64,000 nucleotides of DNA from CAVVSQ01 sp963848825 (GCA_963848825.1 CAWKFA010000016.1:310001-374000); one strand, 5' to 3'. Shown: positions 1 through 11,100, numbered from the stretch's first letter. Notes: generated from the letters alone by a model not told the origin. Made by a program: numbers and translations.

Positions 1-1083
1 CGCTTCGTCGCCGCCGACATTGGATTGTCCGTCGGAAAAGATCACGATGGCCTGAACAAAGCTGGCACTTTCGGCCTTGGCGATCTGCAAGGCCGAGCCG
101 CCGACGTTGGTACCTTCGGTCAAGCTATCAATGAGATCACTGAGCCGGCCGCGCTCCTTGAGTTGCTCCTCTTCCGGCCTCTTGGGGTCGATGGGTAAGC
201 GTTTCTTGTCCGGCTTGAGCCAGGCGGCCCACTGTGCCGCTGTCCAGACTTGCCCCTTATCCAGATCGATCTTGTCCACCTCGTCGGCCACGGTCCCAAA
301 GCGGTAGGCGGTGATCGGCGATTTTTCCAGCACCTTTTGCACCAGGGCAGCGCGGCCGGTGAGCAAGTCAATGACCTTGTCCTGCCGCGCTGGCAGCGTG
401 GCGGGGTCCTGGCCAACCTCAGGCAGATCGTCGATTTGGCGCATGCTGCCCGAGACGTCAAAAAGGAAAATGACCTTGGAAGGAAATTCGTCGTTCTTAT
501 AGGTCTGGCAGCCGGGCAACAGGAACACGAAGGCCAAAATCGCGTACACCGTGGACCGCAGTAAACCTAAAAAGGCGGCCCAGCCCGGCGCGACCGTTTG
601 AGCGTCCTTCAAATACATGAGAACGACGTAGATGATGGCAACCAGAAAGAGCGGTACCAGGATTACCCACCAGGAGAAATAGGGTTTGAACAACAGCGCC
701 AGGGGAACATATACCACCGACAGGACGGTAACGATCAGGAACGGCAAGAGCATGCCCGCGAAGCGGTGTTCGCGTCGCAAAAGCACCACCAGGCCCAAAA
801 CGCCGAAGGCGAACAATACCGGCACGCCAATGACCAAATCCGAGAATGATTCGGCCGTGCGGCGAAGCAGGAAATCCACATCGGGGTCAGGCGTGAAGGC
901 GTTTACCAGGTAGAGCGCCACGGGGACGTAGAGTACTGAAGCGAGCGTCAGCACCGCGAAGGGGATTAACATGCCCGTGAAGCGCGGGCGCTCCCGCAGC
1001 AATACCATCAGCCCCAGGACCAAAAAAGCGAAGGGAATCGGCAGCCAGATCGCGACATTGAATAGGGTCTGCACATCGTTCAT
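1..1083 (-). CDS. VWA-domain membrane protein, C-terminus beyond window (BatA/BatB-like)
   Basis: Open from ATG at 1083 to the window edge (361 codons, no stop), so the C-terminus is missing. The N-terminal half has about five hydrophobic segments, including two related stretches ending LREHRF / LRERPRF, suggesting an internal duplication of a two-helix unit. A von Willebrand factor A domain follows: VIFLFDVSGSMRQ carries the DxSxS metal-ion-dependent adhesion site, and a later hydrophobic strand ending IFSDGQSN is typical of VWA. It is the last seen gene of a MoxR-DUF58-BatA-VWA set, 73 bp after the BatA-like gene. In this family, MoxR ATPases are thought to act as chaperones on VWA partners in the envelope; the specific role here is inferred. 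Confidence 0.85.
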   Translation of the reverse strand, partial: MNDVQTLFNVAIWLPIPFAFLVLGLMVLLRERPRFTGMLIPFAVLTLASVLYVPVALYLVNAFTPDPDVDFLLRRTAESFSDLVIGVPVLFAFGVLGLVVLLRREHRFAGMLLPFLIVTVLSVVYVPLALLFKPYFSWWVILVPLFLVAIIYVVLMYLKDAQTVAPGWAAFLGLLRSTVYAILAFVFLLPGCQTYKNDEFPSKVIFLFDVSGSMRQIDDLPEVGQDPATLPARQDKVIDLLTGRAALVQKVLEKSPITAYRFGTVADEVDKIDLDKGQVWTAAQWAAWLKPDKKRLPIDPKRPEEEQLKERGRLSDLIDSLTEGTNVGGSALQIAKAESASFVQAIVIFSDGQSNVGGDEA

Positions 1084-1156
1084 GAATCAATCACCTGGCG
1101 GCCGAGAGCCGGATTGGTGCCTTTTATTCCGCAAAAGTTGGGCGTCGGGATCGCGA

Positions 1157-4114
1157 TCACGCGGCCCTTGGTTGACCGGACTTGGCAGCGGCCCGCGCCA
1201 GTGCATCGGCTTCATTGCCTTTTAAATGGAAGCTCAGGTGCACCGCCAGCGCCTGCTCGGCCACCAGGATGGCCAGAAAGAACAGGAACATCCAGGGGGA
1301 TTCCGAAAGATCGGTACGGCGCGACACGAGACTGTCTATCGGAATATTTGGCCCCTCGAAAAGTATGGCGCCGGGGCTAACTTCGCGCAGAATATTGCGG
1401 TCGATATCGTCGTAGGCAACGCGCGCCAGGGAACCTTCCTTGACGGTATCGACATTGAACAAATGCGCCTGGACCGCCAGCGGCGGCCCTTTGTCCGGGC
1501 CATCGGCATAACGGAGACTGGCAACGTAAAGGCCCGGTTCCAGGTTTTTATCGAAGTTAAACGTTACCGCGCCTTTGTCTTCCTGGCCGAATTGCTCGCT
1601 GTCCATCAGTTCGCGGACAGGTTTGCCCGGCTCAGCCATGCGGAAGTGGCGGACCATTTTAAGTTGGCGGCCCTTTTGTTTATAAAGCTCCGGATCGACT
1701 GTCACGCGCACCGACGTGCCCACCGTCAGGCTGGCATCGCTGCCCTGGCTGGAAAGATAGTTCTGAAGTTCCCAGATGAATGGCTGATAGAGGACCGCCG
1801 CGTCGCTGCCGCCGCCCCACTCGTTCCATTCCTTACCGGCCGTCGTCATCACGGCGACCACTTTGCCTTTGCCGAAGTTGCTCGCGACGATAAATGGATC
1901 GCCGTATTTGGTCTGATCGCGCAGGTCGATCACGTCCTGGCGCAGGGAACTGACCTTCGGGTCGGGGAACGACCAAAACTCGGTGAGGTTGGGGAATTCG
2001 GCCGCTTCCTTTTCCTTGCCCTTATCCTGAAGCATGGCTTCCAAAATCGTCGCCAAGGCAAAGGCGTTTTTCTCCGACGTCGGGCCAACAACGGTCTCGA
2101 TGGCACGGCGATGGCGTTCCAGCGCTTTTTGGTACTTTTTCAGTTCCTCATTTTCCATGATCTTTTGCAGCGCCGGCCCTTTCACCAGGTCCAGCGCGGC
2201 ACGTTGATAGGCGGTCGCCGGCACGTCATTGGGCAGCGTGGCCAGCTCGAAAACTTTGCCCGGTTCAGGTTGCCAGCCTGAGCGCGGCACTTGATAATAG
2301 CGCTTGATGGGCAAATCCTTGAGACGAATCTTTTGCGTTTCGTCCTTGAACACGGCACCAAAAATCGGCAGCGCATCCAGACGGCCGAACGTATCCTCCC
2401 GAAGGAGAACTTGATAGTCGCCTGTATATTGGGGCTTGAGAGGCTCGTCGTTGGGCGGCGGATAATAGCTTTCCTTGAGCGGCACGGGGAAAATGCCCTT
2501 GCCATTGCGGTAAAGGCTCTTGTTGTAAAAAGTGGGATTTACCAGCGGCCCCAGGAAGAAACAGGCACCGCCGCCGGCCTGGACATAATTCTCCAAATTA
2601 GCCACCTGGCGGGGGGTCATTTCCCGGACATTGGCGATAAATATCGTGGGGTATTTCCAAAGATCGGCATGCTCCAGCACCTTCGTCGGCAAGCCGCCGC
2701 CGAGTTCATCGCCGTTATCGATCGTGTAACTGGCACCCGGCACCGAAATGATCGCGGTGCGCAAGAAGAAACTGTCCATGTTATCCTGACGGCCGCGCGC
2801 GCCTTCGCCGTCGACGATCAGCACAGGGACCTTGTCGCGAATTTCCACCGCCGCATGACGAACGTTATCTTGCGACAGGCCATCATTTTCGAGTTTGCCG
2901 CGATGCGCATTTTCGAGCCGGGTAGCGATTTGAGCAAAATAGGTTTCACCGGCCTTGATCTGTGGATTCAAACGCATTTCGAAGGTTACCCTGGTGTCGA
3001 CGCTGCCGGCAGGCACCTTGACCGGCATCGCGGGGCTAAAATCGACATCAAACCTCTCCTGCATATTCTGCCCTTCAAAAACCACCAGGTTGACTTCAAC
3101 TTCGCGGGCGCTAAAGTTGGCCAGAGTCGCCGTGAAGGTGACCGGCATATCTTTGCCGGCGACGCGCGTGCCGGAGCGCAGGTCCACGATGCCGACATTT
3201 TCATGAGAGAGCGGCATACCGCCCTGCCCCGCCGTGCGATAGGGATGGACGGCATCGATCATGCGAATGCGCAGGTCCGCGTGGTCCTTGGCCAGTTGCA
3301 CCAGCAGCTTGTGCAGGGGCTCCCCATCAGGGAGGGCCCATTCTTTCTGGCGGAAATCGCTCAAAATGTGCAGGGTGGCCCGGCTTTCCGGATTGGCGTT
3401 GATGACTTCCTGGGCTTTGAGCACGCCGGCCATCACCGGCACGTGCAGGGAGGTGGCATCGACTTGCCACTGGTCCGACTGACCGATGCCGCCGGACATC
3501 ATCTGCGCGAGATTCTGCAAGTCCTTGCCGGCCTTCGGGTCCCCATCTCCAAGAGAAGCCTTTTTGCCGTAAAGGGCATGGAGCGCGGCTCCCACTTCGC
3601 CAAGAGCGTTTTTGTCATTCAGCTTGGCGATGGCCTTGGGCTGAAAGCTTTTATTGACCAGAATTTCGGACAGAGGCAGCAGCACCAGTTGGTCGCCACT
3701 GCTCGACTGACTCATGCCGCGAATGATCTTTTCGATGAATACGTCCTTGAGGGCAACCATGAAGGCGGACTTACTGACTTCCCCTTCCTTCCACTGGTCG
3801 TTCATGCTCAAGGTGTCATCGAGCAGGACGATATGCAGCGCGGGCTTCGAGCCGATGTCGGCGAAGGAAAAGCCGACAAAGCGCATGACCATGAGTCCGA
3901 TAAGGGCCACGAGCAGGCAGCGCAGCGCCAGCAGAATGAGCTGTTCGATGATGAGCCGGCGGCGATTACGTTTTTGCGCCTTGAGCAAAAACTCCATCGC
4001 TGCCCAGCGTATGCGCTTGAAGCGCATGCGGTTGATCAGGTGGATAATGATGGGGGCGCTCACCAGCGCGCCGGCCACGGCAAGGAACCCGGGGTTGGTA
4101 AAAAACTCAAGCAT
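1157..4114 (-). CDS. BatA-like membrane protein with degenerate VWA and GATase-like domains
   Basis: 985 residues, uninterrupted. Residues 1-80 match the BatA/aerotolerance N-terminal domain: a hydrophobic segment, a basic stretch (HLINRMRFKRIRWAAMEF), then a second helix. A VWA-like domain follows, but its metal site is changed (LLDDTLSMND, DxTxS). Around 430-540 there is a Rossmann-like glutamine-amidotransferase-type region (VPVLIVDGEG; YVQAGGGACFFLGP), common in large planctomycete BatA proteins. A final transmembrane helix lies at about 940-958. The start is 2 bp after the stop of the DUF58 gene, so the two are probably translated together. Known for the family: membrane-anchored partner of MoxR/DUF58. 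The target process here is unknown. Confidence 0.88.
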   Translation of the reverse strand: MLEFFTNPGFLAVAGALVSAPIIIHLINRMRFKRIRWAAMEFLLKAQKRNRRRLIIEQLILLALRCLLVALIGLMVMRFVGFSFADIGSKPALHIVLLDDTLSMNDQWKEGEVSKSAFMVALKDVFIEKIIRGMSQSSSGDQLVLLPLSEILVNKSFQPKAIAKLNDKNALGEVGAALHALYGKKASLGDGDPKAGKDLQNLAQMMSGGIGQSDQWQVDATSLHVPVMAGVLKAQEVINANPESRATLHILSDFRQKEWALPDGEPLHKLLVQLAKDHADLRIRMIDAVHPYRTAGQGGMPLSHENVGIVDLRSGTRVAGKDMPVTFTATLANFSAREVEVNLVVFEGQNMQERFDVDFSPAMPVKVPAGSVDTRVTFEMRLNPQIKAGETYFAQIATRLENAHRGKLENDGLSQDNVRHAAVEIRDKVPVLIVDGEGARGRQDNMDSFFLRTAIISVPGASYTIDNGDELGGGLPTKVLEHADLWKYPTIFIANVREMTPRQVANLENYVQAGGGACFFLGPLVNPTFYNKSLYRNGKGIFPVPLKESYYPPPNDEPLKPQYTGDYQVLLREDTFGRLDALPIFGAVFKDETQKIRLKDLPIKRYYQVPRSGWQPEPGKVFELATLPNDVPATAYQRAALDLVKGPALQKIMENEELKKYQKALERHRRAIETVVGPTSEKNAFALATILEAMLQDKGKEKEAAEFPNLTEFWSFPDPKVSSLRQDVIDLRDQTKYGDPFIVASNFGKGKVVAVMTTAGKEWNEWGGGSDAAVLYQPFIWELQNYLSSQGSDASLTVGTSVRVTVDPELYKQKGRQLKMVRHFRMAEPGKPVRELMDSEQFGQEDKGAVTFNFDKNLEPGLYVASLRYADGPDKGPPLAVQAHLFNVDTVKEGSLARVAYDDIDRNILREVSPGAILFEGPNIPIDSLVSRRTDLSESPWMFLFFLAILVAEQALAVHLSFHLKGNEADALARAAAKSGQPRAA

Positions 4115-4116
4115 GC

Positions 4117-5055
4117 TTAACCCTTCGCCGCGGACTTGAACATGGCCATGCGATGGTGCAAGAACTTGGACAGGACGGCATCGAGATACTCCCGCGTGTG
4201 CACGAGCTGGTAGTCAATCCCCTTGCGGGCGCAGCCGCGCCGAACTTCGACGAGATATTCCTGCAGGGCCTCGAGATAGCCGTCGCGGAGGGAGCGCGGA
4301 TCGCACAGCACCTGCGCCAGTTCCTCCATGCCTTCAAAACGCGTGGTGCCGGCGAAGGGGAAAGTCAGCTCTTCCTCGTCCAGGACATGGAAAACCAACA
4401 CGTCGTGGCGGCCGTGGCGCAACATTTCCAATGCATGAAACAAGGGTTCGCGCTCGACCAACAGATCGGAGATCAGGACGATCAAGCCGCGTCCGGGCGC
4501 GTTCTCCGCCACGCGTTTGATGATGCGCCCGATATCCGTCTTGTCGCGCGGCTTGCTCACATTGAGGGCCTTGATCAGGCTGTCGATGTGTGTTTGTTGG
4601 CTGCGCGGCGGCACGACCTGCCGGACGTCCTCGTCGAAGGTGATGAGGCCGACGGAATCTTGTTGCCGCAACAACATGTACCCGAGGCAGGCCGCGATGG
4701 TGCAGGCATAGTTGTACTTGTTGAGATAGCCGTTGCCGGTTCGGCCGTAATGCATGGAAGCGCTGACATCCACGACCAGGTGGCTGCGCAGGTTGGTCTC
4801 TTCCTCGAATTGCTTGATATAAAACTTGTCGGTTTTGGACCAGACTTTCCAGTCGAGATGGCGGATGTCGTCGCCCGGCGTGTAATCGCGATGCTGAATG
4901 AACTCGACCGAGTGACCAAAGAAAGGGCTCCGGTGCATGCCGGAAATAAACCCCTCGACAACCTGCCGGGCACGCAAATCGAGCCGCCCGATACGCGCGA
5001 TCGTATCGGGATGCAAGAAGCGCCGGGGGTCGTCATCGTTTTTGCTGGCCATCAA
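4117..5055 (-). CDS. DUF58 domain protein (MoxR-associated)
   Basis: 312 residues with the DUF58 signature in residues 48-90 (HSVEFIQHRDYTPGDDIRHL then DWK), followed by a VWA-type strand and DxSxS site at 96-100 (VDVSASMHYG). No transmembrane segment is apparent, so it is probably cytoplasmic or peripheral. Two ATG codons (5055, 5052) are possible starts. It precedes the BatA-like gene by 2 bp and follows MoxR after a 129-bp gap filled by an inverted repeat. DUF58 proteins are usually encoded directly after MoxR; the pairing supports a chaperone/VWA complex. Confidence 0.92.
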   Translation of the reverse strand: MMASKNDDDPRRFLHPDTIARIGRLDLRARQVVEGFISGMHRSPFFGHSVEFIQHRDYTPGDDIRHLDWKVWSKTDKFYIKQFEEETNLRSHLVVDVSASMHYGRTGNGYLNKYNYACTIAACLGYMLLRQQDSVGLITFDEDVRQVVPPRSQQTHIDSLIKALNVSKPRDKTDIGRIIKRVAENAPGRGLIVLISDLLVEREPLFHALEMLRHGRHDVLVFHVLDEEELTFPFAGTTRFEGMEELAQVLCDPRSLRDGYLEALQEYLVEVRRGCARKGIDYQLVHTREYLDAVLSKFLHHRMAMFKSAAKG

Positions 5056-5085
5056 CTCATTCCTCGCCGCGCCCCACGCTCAGAG

Positions 5086-5181
5086 CGTTCGGAAAAAAAG
5101 GGGTCAGACCCCCTCGATACCCTGCAAAAGCGTGGAAAACTCTGTTCGCTTCAAGGGGTCTGACCCCTTTTTTTCCGAACG
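5086..5181. repeat. 96-bp palindromic repeat with GGGGTCAGACCCC core (copy 1)
   Basis: Perfect 27-nt inverted arms (5086-5112 and 5155-5181) around a 42-nt loop. Each arm contains A7/T7 next to the palindromic core GGGGTCAGACCCC. The loop shares CTGCAAAA and GAAAACTCTGTTCGCTTCAA with the second copy at 28977-29083, but the outermost arm bases differ. It fills the gap between the MoxR stop and the DUF58 start. A G/C stem followed by T7 could act as a terminator or attenuator in either direction; its true nature (REP/REPIN-like element or structured RNA) is undetermined. Confidence 0.85.
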
Positions 5182-5184
5182 GTC

Positions 5185-6249
5185 TCAGGACGCGAAAATC
5201 TTCTTGAAGCGCTCGTCGCGGGTAAGGTCCCCTTCCTTGCTGGGTGTTTCACGCAGCATCCGTTCGATGACGAAGTCGGTGGTGATACCTTCGGAGGCGG
5301 CGGTAAAATTGGCGAGGAGACGATGACGCAAGACGGGGTAGGCCAGCGCCTGGATGTCTTCGGTCTGCACGTGCGTCCTGCCGTAAAGCAGGGCGCGTGC
5401 TTTGCCGCCCAGGATAAGGTTCTGCACGGCCCGTGGTCCCGCGCCCCAGGATAGCCAGTCCTTGATGAACTTCGGCACGCCCGGCTCGCTGACGCGCGTT
5501 TGCCGCACCAGCGCCAGCGTGTATTGAATGACATGGTCGGTCACCGGCACGCGGCGAACCACGCGCTGCAGGGCCAGGATATTTTCGCCGGAGAGGACCG
5601 GGGTTATTTCTTCACTGATGAGCGACGTGGTCCGGCGCGCAATTTCGAATTCTTCCTGGAAGCTCGGATACTTGACAAAGACCTTGAACATGAAGCGATC
5701 TTGCTGAGCTTCCGGCAAGGGATAGGTCCCCTCTTGCTCGATCGGGTTTTGCGTGGCCAGCACGAAAAAGGGATCGCTGAGTTTGTGACGGATACGGCCG
5801 ACCGTGACCTGGCGCTCTTGCATGGCTTCGAGCAGCGCGGCCTGCGTCTTGGGAGGCGTACGGTTGATTTCGTCCGCCAGAATGAGGTTGGCGAACAGGG
5901 GGCCTTCGATGAATTTGAATTCGCGCTGGCCGGTGCTGCGGTTTTCCTCGATCACCTCGGTGCCGGTGATGTCCGAAGGCATAAGATCCGGCGTGAATTG
6001 TATGCGGCTAAAGGCCAGGGAGAGGCACTTGGACAGGGTGCTGATCATCAGTGTTTTCGCCAGGCCGGGCACTCCTTCGAGAATGCAATGGCCCCGGCTG
6101 AACAGGGCGATGAGGAGCTCCTCGATCACCTGATCTTGTCCCACGATGACAAGTGCTAATTGCCTTTTGATGTCTTTGAAGGCCGCTTCCAGTTTATGGA
6201 CCGCGTCAATGTCGCCGGGGCCCAGGTTGTCCGTCGCCTGTTCATTCAT
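5185..6249 (-). CDS. MoxR-family AAA+ ATPase
   Basis: 354 residues, the usual MoxR length. Walker A is GVPGLAKT (59-66), Walker B is LILADEIN with D126/E127, and the sensor region reads VLATQNPIEQEGTYPLPEAQ. The C-terminal lid domain is present. The start at 6249 (MNEQATDNLG) fits the family. It leads the minus-strand cluster MoxR-DUF58-BatA-VWA. The promoter probably lies in the 227 bp upstream (6250-6476), where no clear elements were recognised. MoxR ATPases remodel or mature VWA-containing partners; which substrate is served here is not known. Confidence 0.95.
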   Translation of the reverse strand: MNEQATDNLGPGDIDAVHKLEAAFKDIKRQLALVIVGQDQVIEELLIALFSRGHCILEGVPGLAKTLMISTLSKCLSLAFSRIQFTPDLMPSDITGTEVIEENRSTGQREFKFIEGPLFANLILADEINRTPPKTQAALLEAMQERQVTVGRIRHKLSDPFFVLATQNPIEQEGTYPLPEAQQDRFMFKVFVKYPSFQEEFEIARRTTSLISEEITPVLSGENILALQRVVRRVPVTDHVIQYTLALVRQTRVSEPGVPKFIKDWLSWGAGPRAVQNLILGGKARALLYGRTHVQTEDIQALAYPVLRHRLLANFTAASEGITTDFVIERMLRETPSKEGDLTRDERFKKIFAS

Positions 6250-6476
6250 GGGTACCCATTGGATAGGAGTTTAAGACCTCACCTGCCGCCGCGACGAGGC
6301 AGGTCTCTCTTCAAAAACACAATCTCGGAATGTTTACGTGAAAATCGGGAAACTTCAACGTCCAGGGAGGGATTAATCTTGGCACGCCGGTTCGGCAAAC
6401 GCGCAGCTTCGACGGGAACGAACGTACCGGTTGGCGGAGACATTGTCCAAGACATTTCTTTGCGATCCCTGCCTTG

Positions 6477-7603
6477 CTAGCGTTGGAAAAAGGGCACCGC
6501 CCCTTTATCCAGTTGCAGAATAATGCAATAAATGGCGGTGGAATAAACTGTGCCGACGCTGAAGCCGCCGCCGCCCGGCCAACTGCCGTCGCCATTTTGC
6601 GTCTGAAAAAGCTGGTCGAACATCCCCTTGCGATAAGCGCTCCAGGTAACGCGCTGGTCGCCGGGGGTCGCCCCGAACATTTTTTCCCAGCCGTCATCGC
6701 CCAGAATATAGACGGCCTGGGCGTAATAAAGATGCGTATATTCATCGTGGCCCAAACGGGCGCCACCGCTGTTAAGCGGAATGGCGGTCTGGCAATACTT
6801 GAACCACCTTTTCACGAGCTCGTCCTTGTATTCCCCCGCGCTGAACAAACAGGCGATGGCCGCCGCGGTCAAGGAGGGCCGTTCGCCGCCGGCGGAGCGC
6901 CATTGCCGCCGCGACCGAGACTGTAGACGACACCGCCGCGCGGCGTTGTCGAATTTTTTAGGTACTCGTAGCCTTTTTTGATTACCTGCTTGGGCACGGG
7001 AATACCGGCGTTGCGGCAAGCGCGTAAGGGCTGAATTTGCGTGATGGTGACCGAGCCCTCGTCCTGATCGTGACCGTCTACCTTGGAGGTGTAAAACCAG
7101 CCGCCCTGCGTCGACTGGGCCGCGGCGATATATTTCACAGCGCGGGTGAGAATGTCCTTCAGTTTTTCGCGGCGTTCGCGGTCCTCCTCGTCACCATACG
7201 TCATGGCCAGAAAGAGGGTGGCGAAGCCGTGGCCGTACATATAACGGCCCGTCTCGGTCGGATGATCCGGGTTGCCGATGAGGCCATCGCGGTTGTTGCC
7301 TTTCATGCTCCGTTCCATCAGCCAGTCGGCGGCCTTGCGAATGTTGGCGGCGTACTTGCCTTCACGAATTGTGCTCCCTTCCATGAGCATGGCAATGCCC
7401 GCCAGGCCCGTCATGGACACGGGATATTGGTCGCCGTTCGCACCCCAGTGCCCATCTTTGAATTGCTGTTTGACGAGATACTGCAGGCCCTTTTCCACGG
7501 TGGGCCGATATTTCTCCTGGATTTCATCACCGCGCAGCAGCGCCACCGACAAACCTGACGCGGTTAGCGCCCAGACGCAGACCCAGGCAACCTTGCTTTT
7601 CAT
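6477..7603 (-). CDS. Prenyltransferase/squalene-cyclase-fold repeat protein, one frameshift
   Basis: Two frames make one exported protein of about 375 residues: 6869-7603 (start MKSKVAWVCVWALTASG, a signal peptide, preceded by GAGGAG) and 6477-about 6900. The break is in a GC-rich stretch after GGVVYSLGRGGNGA; the other frame resumes GGERPSLTAAAIACLFSAGE. Repeats of the alpha/alpha toroid type are visible: KGLQYLVKQQFKDGHWG, VSMTGLAGIAML, AVKYIAAAQSTQGGWFY, SLTAAAIACLF, LFQTQNGDGSWPG. In planctomycetes such exported proteins are common and are not shown to be cyclases; function is unknown. The frameshift looks like a one-base error rather than decay because both sides keep intact repeats. Confidence 0.75.
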
Positions 7604-7762
7604 CGGCACACTCCTCGAAAAGCCACCTTTGGCTTGACGGTTAAGACGAACACACTGTCCGTTTCCAACGGCACACGTGGGAGAGCACTTCCGGCGGGAC
7701 TTTTGCACAAATGTCGTAGCGTATTTTAGACTCAATAGCTTTCGCCAGGCAGCTTGCATGTT

Positions 7763-8180
7763 TTACTCTTTCGCCAGCGGCACGGCCGCCGGCAGCGGTA
7801 TGAACCCCGGGTTGATCTGCACAGCTCCGCCCAGACCGTTTCTGAGTCCCGGAACGTTCCTTGGCAGCGGTCCGTTAATGCCGCCCACGTTTGTCGCCGG
7901 CACGTCCGCGGGCTTGCGGCCGTCATCGATATAATGCTGGATGGTGCCCGTTGTCCCCGGCATGTTAACGGTGCCGTTTTTCATGTCCAAATTCAGGCTG
8001 GCCAGACTGCGGTGTGCTATTGGACTGCCGCACGCCCGAGTCGAAAATCACCTTGCCGGACCGTTTATCGATGCTCTGCGTGATGGAGACCCAACGGCTG
8101 CCGCCCCCGCCAATTAACTCGTTATAACGCGCGGAGAACAGCACCACGGGCAATTGGTCGAACTGATCGAGCACCACCAT
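7763..8180 (-). CDS. PQQ-like propeller protein, C-terminal tail (two frames)
   Basis: Continuation of the large minus-strand propeller gene starting at 12887. Frame one, entered near 8310 and running to about 8005, reads MVVLDQFDQLPVVLFSARYN and SITQSIDKRSGKVIFDSG, a propeller blade. Frame two (from about 8005 to the stop at 7763) reads LDMKNGTVNMPGTTGTIQHY and ends PLPAAVPLAKE. Breaks near 8310 and 8005 separate these from the main segment. About 160 bp then separate this stop from the start of the terpene-fold gene. Confidence 0.6.
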
Positions 8181-11100
8181 CTGGTTTTGGAGAGGGGTAT
8201 AGCTATGCCAGTGAAAGTCGCCGGCCTGCCAGGTCGTCGTCTTCTCGCCGGTCTGGCGTTGTCCCGCCTGTCTATGCAGGGACAGAAACCAACCGTTAAC
8301 CGGCGCAGGCGCAGCCCATTGCTGAAATTATTTGACTGGATCCCGCCCAGCACCTTGGTCGGCTCTATGGGCTTGTTGAGCGCCACATAAAAGTGATCGG
8401 CATCCTGCAGCAACAGCGGGTTCTTGAGGCCCTTGAGATCGTCCGCAGTGATACGGCCACGCAAAATGCCGGCATGCAGGACCTCGCGGCCCGTTTCCAC
8501 GTCGAGAACGCTTACGTTCCCGCCGGCGTCCAGTACGCCCGTGACGCCCGCGGCCTCCGATTGCAATATGGTCGCCCTGGAATCGTAGATTTTGCTCCAG
8601 ACGTCCTTGCCGGTGGGAATGTCGTAGAGCTTGATTACCAGGTTGTCGCGATTCGAAACCGCCGCCAGAATGCGCTTGCCGGAAACCTGGATGCGCTGCT
8701 GATAGATTACACCGAAATCCAGGGCGCTCACCTCGACCCCATCGCTGGCACGCAACACGCGGCCCGCCCCGGCCGTACCTCCGGAGCCCTCGGTCACAAA
8801 AATATAATTCTCGTCGCCAAACACCCTGGCGCCGGCATGGACATCCAGCTTCTTCCAGAGCAAGCCGCCACGCAGCGGGTCCAAAACCATGAGCCCTTTC
8901 TGCGTGACCAGCGCCACGTAGGAAGCCGTCACCGCTCCCACGTGACCGATCGGCTCACGCGTCTGCTGGCCCGTCATGTTGTTCACGGACATTAATTCCA
9001 GGTAGCCATCGGCATCGGCCAATATTTGTTGTCGAGCCACCGGCACAATGCCGGCCATCCCGGGCTGAATCGGCTGCGTGGGCTGAGCGACGTGTTGAGC
9101 ATCGAGCAAATTTTCCTGCCAAAGAATCTTGCCGCCGTCCGCATCGATGCCATACACCGCGGTGCCGACCTGAAACACCAGCAGATTGCCCTTGGTTTGA
9201 TAGAACCGAAATTTAGCGCCCGGCTGGTAGGCGATATTTGGCTGCAACTGCATATGCAGGAACGGATAGAAATACTGGGCATTTTGCTGATGCAAACCCA
9301 GGGCCTGCGTCCAGCGCACGCTGTTGGTGCTCAAGTCGACCAGTCGCAGGCTGCCATTACCGCTGGTTTCCAGGAGCAAGCGTGTTTGCTTCATGACGGG
9401 CGTCATGTCCCCTTCCGGTTGAAAGATAAAATGAGGCGCCTGGCCGACATTGGTAGGCGGCAAGTCGCGCACTGCCATCTTCATATTAACCCAGGGTAGC
9501 TTGCGTTCTTCCAGGTAGGGCAAGAAACGAGGGTCCGACGCCAGCTCATCAAGGAGCGCGGCGCCCGTACGCGGCTCATTCCCCTGCATGCGAACAGGCA
9601 CATTGCCAAAGTCACGGCCAAGTTGGCGATAATACGCTGCCGCGAGGCCCATGGACAGCGCCGTCCCCTTCTTCTCCTCCAGGCGGGCCAGGGCAGCCAG
9701 CGCCTGTCCGGCCGCCTTGGGATCGTCCTTGTATTCCGCGCCGCGTAACTGGCACAGGCTCAGTTCGGCTTCCAGGAAACTGCCGCGATCGCCCGCGTCC
9801 ATGATAGTGTCAGCCAGTTTGAGGCGGGCCTCGCGACCCACCGCGAAATTCACGTCAAACATGCCGACAAAACTACGAATAGCGTCAATATCCTTCTTCG
9901 CCTGGACTACTTGCCATTCCTCGGCGATTTTTCTTTCGAGCGGTTCGCGTTGTTCCGGGCCCGCCTTGGCGATCATGGCGCTTATGCGGCCCCGCAGCCA
10001 GACGTTGGTCGGCACCTTGTGGCTGGGATCGTCGAGCGCGGCGATGCCACCCTGCTCGCGGTGAATGGGCAACGATCCGAACTCCCGGTACATCTGAAAC
10101 GCTTCGACCAGGTTCCCTTCCGCCTCGCGCCCCTGACCGACAATGCGGAAAAACCGTGCCTGGCGCAGGCGCTGTTCCGGTAAGTTGTCGGGCACCTTGC
10201 ACAACTCCCGATATTCTTCGAGGTAACGGCCCGCCGCACTGACAAAGTTAAGGGACAGCAAGTCGGTAAGCGCCTCAAAGAGTTTGTTCTTGGCCCGGCG
10301 TGCGTTGGTCTCGTCCACATTTTTCGCCAGCGCCTTCTTCAAGTGATCAACGGCGCCTTGCAATTGACCGTCCGCGAGCAACATTTCCCCGAGATCGACG
10401 AGTTTGACGGCATTATTCGGGTCCGACTTCAGGGCGTTTTGCGCCAGTTGCAGACGTGCGGCCAACTGGGGATAAGCGATGATCTGCGTGGGCGTTTGCG
10501 AGATGACAGTGCCTTCGTAAAAGACCAGGTTGCCTGGCGAGACTCCCGCGGTCTGAGCACGGTTGTGGGCTTTGACCTGGCCCTTCTCGATATCGACGGC
10601 CATTACTTCCCCCTTTTTTAGGGGCAAGTAATAGACGTTTTGGCTCGCGACGCCCTGGCCGGAAGGCAAATCTCCCGTGGGCAAATACCATAATTGCCTG
10701 CCATCCTGGAGGCTCAGCGCCCGCACTGCCGCCTTGCCCACGATCAGGACCTTGCCGTTAAAAACTCCAGCAAGATACAGGTCGTTTTCCGCCTGCTTTT
10801 TCTTCCAGACCAGGGTGCCATCACGTAGGTTGATGCAATGGACGGAATTGGCGTCCGGCGCCGTGAAGACGACCTTGCCATCCTGAATGACGGGCGGTGC
10901 CGAATGCCAGTTGGCCGCGCTCATGCTGGCAAAGTTGGGCTGGCTCACCTGAATGCCACGCAACTGCAACTGCATCTGTTGGTTGGAAAGGACCGGCGCC
11001 GGCGTGGGCATCTGTTCCCGATACGGATAGGCCCAGGCCAGGCTGCGCGAGAGGAGATCGACACCCAGGACTTCGCCGGCATTGGTGGGACACACCAGAA

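Noticed and set aside
2291..4120. 609-residue plus-strand ORF opposite the BatA-like gene
   Set aside because: It is an antisense shadow of a well-supported family member; its translation is Arg/His/Gly-rich and without domains.
4153..5163. 336-residue plus-strand ORF opposite the DUF58 gene
   Set aside because: Antisense to a clear DUF58 gene and runs into the palindromic repeat.
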